Positions 61,532-64,000 of a stretch of 64,000 bases of DNA are shown one piece after another. Position 1 is the stretch's first letter. Each line of letters opens with the position of its first letter. The notes below the pieces were generated by a model that had not been told where the DNA came from, did not search any database, and saw nothing but the letters and a program-made list of their open reading frames with translations. The translations under genes and the position numbers were made by a program. Source of the DNA: 34-65-8 sp046294735 (GTDB lineage Bacteria > Pseudomonadota > Alphaproteobacteria > Sphingomonadales > Sphingomonadaceae); assembly GCA_046294735.1 (NCBI GenBank), contig JBKBKB010000003.1, positions 310,001 to 374,000 on the forward strand, written 5' to 3'.

Positions 61532-61705
61532 CTAGTCCTTGGTGGTGAACAGCGGCCACAACAGCCGGGCCACGCGCCAGCGGCGTGGATCTTCGCGGAA
61601 GGCGAGCAGACGAGCTTCGGCATGGGCCTGCGTCAGCCGGGCAGCCTTGCGGGCCAGCGCCTTGGCGAAAGCGGGCGGCGACAATTCGGTGCGGGCCTCG
61701 ATCAT
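61532..61705 (-). CDS. 57-residue protein in the head-tail adaptor position
   Basis: A 57-residue basic, alanine/arginine-rich protein from the ATG at 61705, which overlaps the connector stop as ATGA. The sequence is MIEARTELSPPAFAKALARKAARLTQ followed by another helix with HAEARLLAFREDP and WRVARLLWPLF. In R. capsulatus the gene between gp6 and gp8 is the head-tail adaptor gp7 (about 110 residues). This one is about half that length and not obviously homologous. It may be a reduced adaptor or an unrelated small protein. It is translationally coupled, which supports it being real. Confidence 0.55.
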   Translation of the reverse strand: MIEARTELSPPAFAKALARKAARLTQAHAEARLLAFREDPRRWRVARLLWPLFTTKD

Positions 61706-62247
61706 GCCAGCCGCATCGCACGCCAAGGTCGCCACAGCGCCGCGACGGCGGCGGGCAAGGCCGCGTCGGTTCCGCTGTCACGGCTGCGATAGAGGTGCGC
61801 GGCGAGCCGGAGTGCACCGTGGCGCAGCCCTTCGGGCAGGCCGATCCACTGGCTGGTGAGCCCAGCGAGATAGCGCACTTCGACCCGGCCTGCGGCACCT
61901 GGCCGGGTGACGCGGATCATGCCGATGCCGTTTGCAGCAATATCGAACTCGTAAGCGTCTCCCGCCAGCGGGAAAGCGGACCCTTCGGCGGGAAGGCCCA
62001 AAGCGTGGGTGATCGCGCTGACCGGGCGGGCCGAAAGGCGTTGCCACTCGGCCCTTACCGGCAGTACTTCGGAGCAGTTCTGGCTCAGTGGCATCGTGCC
62101 GGTGAATGCCTCGCAGGCCTCCAGCGCGCTGGCGATAAGGCGCGCCAGCAGCGCGTCTTCGGCAGGCGTGCGGATGCCAAGCCAGTCTTTCAGTTCGGCA
62201 AGTGCATTCGTGCCGGGATCGGCGGGCGCAATAATCGTGCGGCGCAT
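61702..62247 (-). CDS. GTA head-tail connector (gp6)
   Basis: A 181-residue protein from the ATG at 62247, after a 106-bp leader containing a strong hairpin. NALAELKDWLGIRTPAEDALLARLIASALEACEAFTGTMPLSQNCSEVL is the pattern of the phage head-tail connector family (TIGR02215, gp6-like), and it ends with GLPEGLRHGALRLAAHLYRSRD, which is also typical. It forms a ring under the portal. The upstream open frame to 62490 is not conserved and overlaps the capsid gene, so it was not used. Confidence 0.87.
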   Translation of the reverse strand: MRRTIIAPADPGTNALAELKDWLGIRTPAEDALLARLIASALEACEAFTGTMPLSQNCSEVLPVRAEWQRLSARPVSAITHALGLPAEGSAFPLAGDAYEFDIAANGIGMIRVTRPGAAGRVEVRYLAGLTSQWIGLPEGLRHGALRLAAHLYRSRDSGTDAALPAAVAALWRPWRAMRLA

Positions 62248-62278
62248 TGGCTGCTCCGGTTGTAGAGGTGTGAAAAGG

Positions 62279-62319
62279 GCGCGCCCGCACCGGCAAGGGG
62301 GCAGCCGGTGCGGGCGCGC
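62279..62319 (-). promoter_or_regulatory. strong hairpin between the capsid and connector genes
   Basis: A perfect 16-bp stem (62279-62294 with 62304-62319, loop of nine bases) in the 106-bp gap between the capsid stop and the connector start. On the minus strand CCTTTTC follows, so it could act as a weak intrinsic terminator or an RNA-stabilising structure. A second small stem, CTTCCC-CGCA-GGGAAG, lies about 5 bp further upstream at 62324-62339. Confidence 0.75.
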
Positions 62320-62353
62320 AGTGCTTCCCCGCAGGGAAGGAGCCGGGTAGGGT

Positions 62354-63499
62354 CTACGCTTCGACCCGCAGCAGCTTGATCGCGCTGGAATCGAGCACCT
62401 GCCCGCCCACGCGCCGGGTGGCGTAGAAGTGGACGAAGGGCTTGTTGGTGAAGGGATCGCGCAGGATTTGCGTCGCGCTGCGCTCTGCAATCAGGTAACC
62501 CGCGCGGAAGTTTCCGAAGGCGATCGGGGTCTCGCCGGCGGCAAGGTCGGGCATGTCCTCTGCTTCAATCACTGGGTAGCCGAGCAGGCGGTCGGGCTGA
62601 CCCTCGACCAGGCCCGGCTGCCACAGGAACGCGCCGTCGGCGGTCTTGAGCTTGCGGACCATGGCGAGCGTGGCGGAGTTCATCACCCAGCTTGCCCCCT
62701 GTCGGTATCCGCCGCGCAGAGTGTGGACGATATCGAGCAGGGTATCCTCCGGCGCTGCGCTGAACCCGGTCGCATTGCCAGTGCCGATATACTGCACCGT
62801 GCCGAACGGGCGCGATCCGTCTGCGGTGGCTGCGAAAGGGGCGGAAAGGAACCCTTCCGGCTGGCCCACCCCGGTGCCATTGACGAACGCGGCCCCTTCG
62901 GCGCGGGCGAATTCGAGCGCGATTTCACTCGCCAGCCAGGATTCGAGGTCGAACCCGGCGTCGTCCAGCATGGCCTGGCTCGCTGCCGGATTGGCGTAGA
63001 GGTCGCCGCTCGGCGGGGCGATCTCGGCGAACTGGGGTGTGGCGGTCTCGGGGCGGGCGGCGGTCTCGCTGACCCAGCCCGAGGCGGTGCCGCCGGTCGT
63101 GACCAGCTTGCGGTAACCTGAGCTGCCGGTCTGCACTACCTGGGCGATCGCCCGGATCGGGCTTATCTCGGTCAGTTCGCGGGCGATCAGGGCGTCGATT
63201 TCTCTGGGCACGGCATAGCCGCCATCGGCGGGCACCGTGCCGCGAACCGACTTGATCTCGGCCGTTCTGCCGCGCCGCAGGTAGCCGTCGACAAAGCCCT
63301 TCACTTCCGGGCTGTCGGTGCTGCCACCAATCGCAGGGCGGTGGGCGGCGCGGGCAATCCGGTCGACCCGGGCCTTCACCTCGTCGACCTCGGTGCGCAG
63401 CGCGGTGACCTCGGCTTCGGTCTTGTCCTGCCGGGCGACAATGTCGAAGCTGGCTTCAACCGGGTCCATGACCGGCGCAGTAGGGGTAGCGGTATCCAT
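62354..63499 (-). CDS. GTA HK97-type major capsid protein (gp5)
   Basis: A 381-residue major capsid protein. The start at the ATG 63499 is preferred over the ATG two codons earlier because AAAGG then lies at nine bases. The N-terminal about 95 residues contain a coiled coil (RQDKTEAEVTALRTEVDEVKARVDRIARA), the scaffold-like domain removed by the protease. The core then begins at SVRGTVPADGGYAVPREIDALIARELTEISPIR. FVNGTGVGQPEGFLSA and GYPVIEAEDMPDLAAGETPIAFGNFRAGYLI are HK97 capsid signatures. It follows the protease gene by about 70 bp and is the most highly expressed gene of such clusters. Confidence 0.92.
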   Translation of the reverse strand: MDTATPTAPVMDPVEASFDIVARQDKTEAEVTALRTEVDEVKARVDRIARAAHRPAIGGSTDSPEVKGFVDGYLRRGRTAEIKSVRGTVPADGGYAVPREIDALIARELTEISPIRAIAQVVQTGSSGYRKLVTTGGTASGWVSETAARPETATPQFAEIAPPSGDLYANPAASQAMLDDAGFDLESWLASEIALEFARAEGAAFVNGTGVGQPEGFLSAPFAATADGSRPFGTVQYIGTGNATGFSAAPEDTLLDIVHTLRGGYRQGASWVMNSATLAMVRKLKTADGAFLWQPGLVEGQPDRLLGYPVIEAEDMPDLAAGETPIAFGNFRAGYLIAERSATQILRDPFTNKPFVHFYATRRVGGQVLDSSAIKLLRVEA

Positions 63500-63569
63500 G
63501 GGCATTTACCTTTCGTGGGGGAGGGGGGGATCGTGCGGGGCAGCCAAAGCGCGACTGCGCGCCGGCCGG

Positions 63570-64000
63570 TCAGGCCGAAGCCAAAGGGCGCGGACGCGCC
63601 CCGCCCGGCGTTTGAGGGTCGTGAACACAATGCACGCGCGCCGCGTGTTGCAGCGGGTGGGTGACGAGACTGACCTCGAACAGGTCGAGCGCCTCCAACA
63701 CCCGCCCATGCGGCGTGTGGCGTGCGGAGCGGGCGCGGTAGCCGAAGCTGAGACCGCTAACCGTATAGGTTCGTAGCATCGCAGCGGCGAGGCTATCGGG
63801 GTTGTCAATCGAAGCGATTACCCGCAAGCCCCGGTGGTCCTCCCGCGCCTGCTCCACCCAGCCGATCCGTTGCTCGGGCCGGTGCTGCCAGCAGAGCGGG
63901 AGCGGCTCCGTTCGGGCGGCAAGTGTGGCAGCGAAGGCCCCGGGGCGGATCGTATCGCGCGCGCCGTCCGCCACATCGAACAGCGCGGCATATCCGGCGA
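63570..64000 (-). CDS. GTA prohead protease (gp4), 5' end outside the window
   Basis: The C-terminal 143 residues of a HK97-type prohead protease. The frame is open to the window edge (GYAALFDVADGARDTIRPGAFA is the typical N-terminal region), so the true start lies beyond 64000. The catalytic histidine is in LCWQHRPEQRIGW and the serine in SGLSFGYRAR (SFGY). It would cleave the capsid's N-terminal domain during head maturation. The stop is about 70 bp before the capsid gene. Confidence 0.88.
   Translation of the reverse strand, partial: AGYAALFDVADGARDTIRPGAFAATLAARTEPLPLCWQHRPEQRIGWVEQAREDHRGLRVIASIDNPDSLAAAMLRTYTVSGLSFGYRARSARHTPHGRVLEALDLFEVSLVTHPLQHAARVHCVHDPQTPGGARPRPLASA

Noticed and set aside
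53356..64000. Interpretation as an ordinary prophage
   Set aside because: No integrase, repressor, lysis or replication gene within the window, order matches the R. capsulatus GTA, and base composition equals that of the neighbours. The part beyond 64000 could still change this.

Overview
The window looks like a chromosomal segment of an alphaproteobacterium of the order Sphingomonadales (Erythrobacter, Porphyrobacter or Novosphingobium-like). This rests on the high GC content, the protein flavour of many genes, MipZ instead of MinCDE, a class II fructose-bisphosphatase (GlpX), the HisN type of histidinol-phosphatase, and a gene-transfer-agent (GTA) structural cluster of the Rhodobacter capsulatus type. 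The genus is an inference. No rRNA, tRNA, CRISPR array or insertion sequence was seen.

Layout. 1-6 kb: a gamma-glutamyl-putrescine type amine catabolic set (class III aminotransferase, PuuB-like oxidase, PuuA-like ligase, a TorF-type porin and a divergent second aminotransferase), then alanine dehydrogenase with its divergent Lrp-type regulator. 7-18 kb: panC, divergent mipZ, a small membrane J protein, phosphomannomutase, two small envelope proteins, an HscC-type Hsp70 with a partner J-like protein, and a large Lhr-type helicase. 18-21 kb: a tonB-exbB-exbD-exbD operon closed by a clear terminator. 21-30 kb: hom, glpX, prs, hisN and a membrane sulfatase-fold enzyme. 30-38 kb: rpmI-rplT, an AraC-type regulator, then the tightly overlapping pheS-pheT-SDR-prfC run. 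38.7-40.6 kb: glnK-amtB behind a textbook sigma-54 promoter. 40.8-44.2 kb: an oxidative operon (GMC oxidoreductase, sterol desaturase family protein, small membrane protein) with a perfect 18-bp palindrome just before its first gene. 44.5-51.9 kb: a double cold-shock-domain protein, argD-argF, hslO, queC, an MFS transporter and lipoprotein SodC. 52-53 kb: an OmpA-like protein with a 24-proline hinge.

53.4-64 kb (all minus strand, 5' end beyond the window) is the GTA particle cluster. In transcription order it encodes prohead protease, HK97 major capsid, head-tail connector, a 57-residue protein, a tail terminator-like DUF3168 protein, major tail protein, two tail chaperone-like proteins, a short tape measure, a giant distal-tail protein, the hub (DUF2163), an NlpC/P60-type peptidase, a megatron-like tip protein and a DUF2793 protein. 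The genes are nearly contiguous or overlap. The most interesting point is a domain rearrangement in the tail tip. The distal tail protein carries about 570 extra N-terminal residues that look like a carbohydrate-binding domain plus a TIM-barrel glycosidase. The tip protein is only 724 residues and lacks the TIM-barrel region described for the R. capsulatus homologue. A perfect 16-bp stem lies between the capsid gene and the rest of the operon and could set capsid-to-tail expression ratios.
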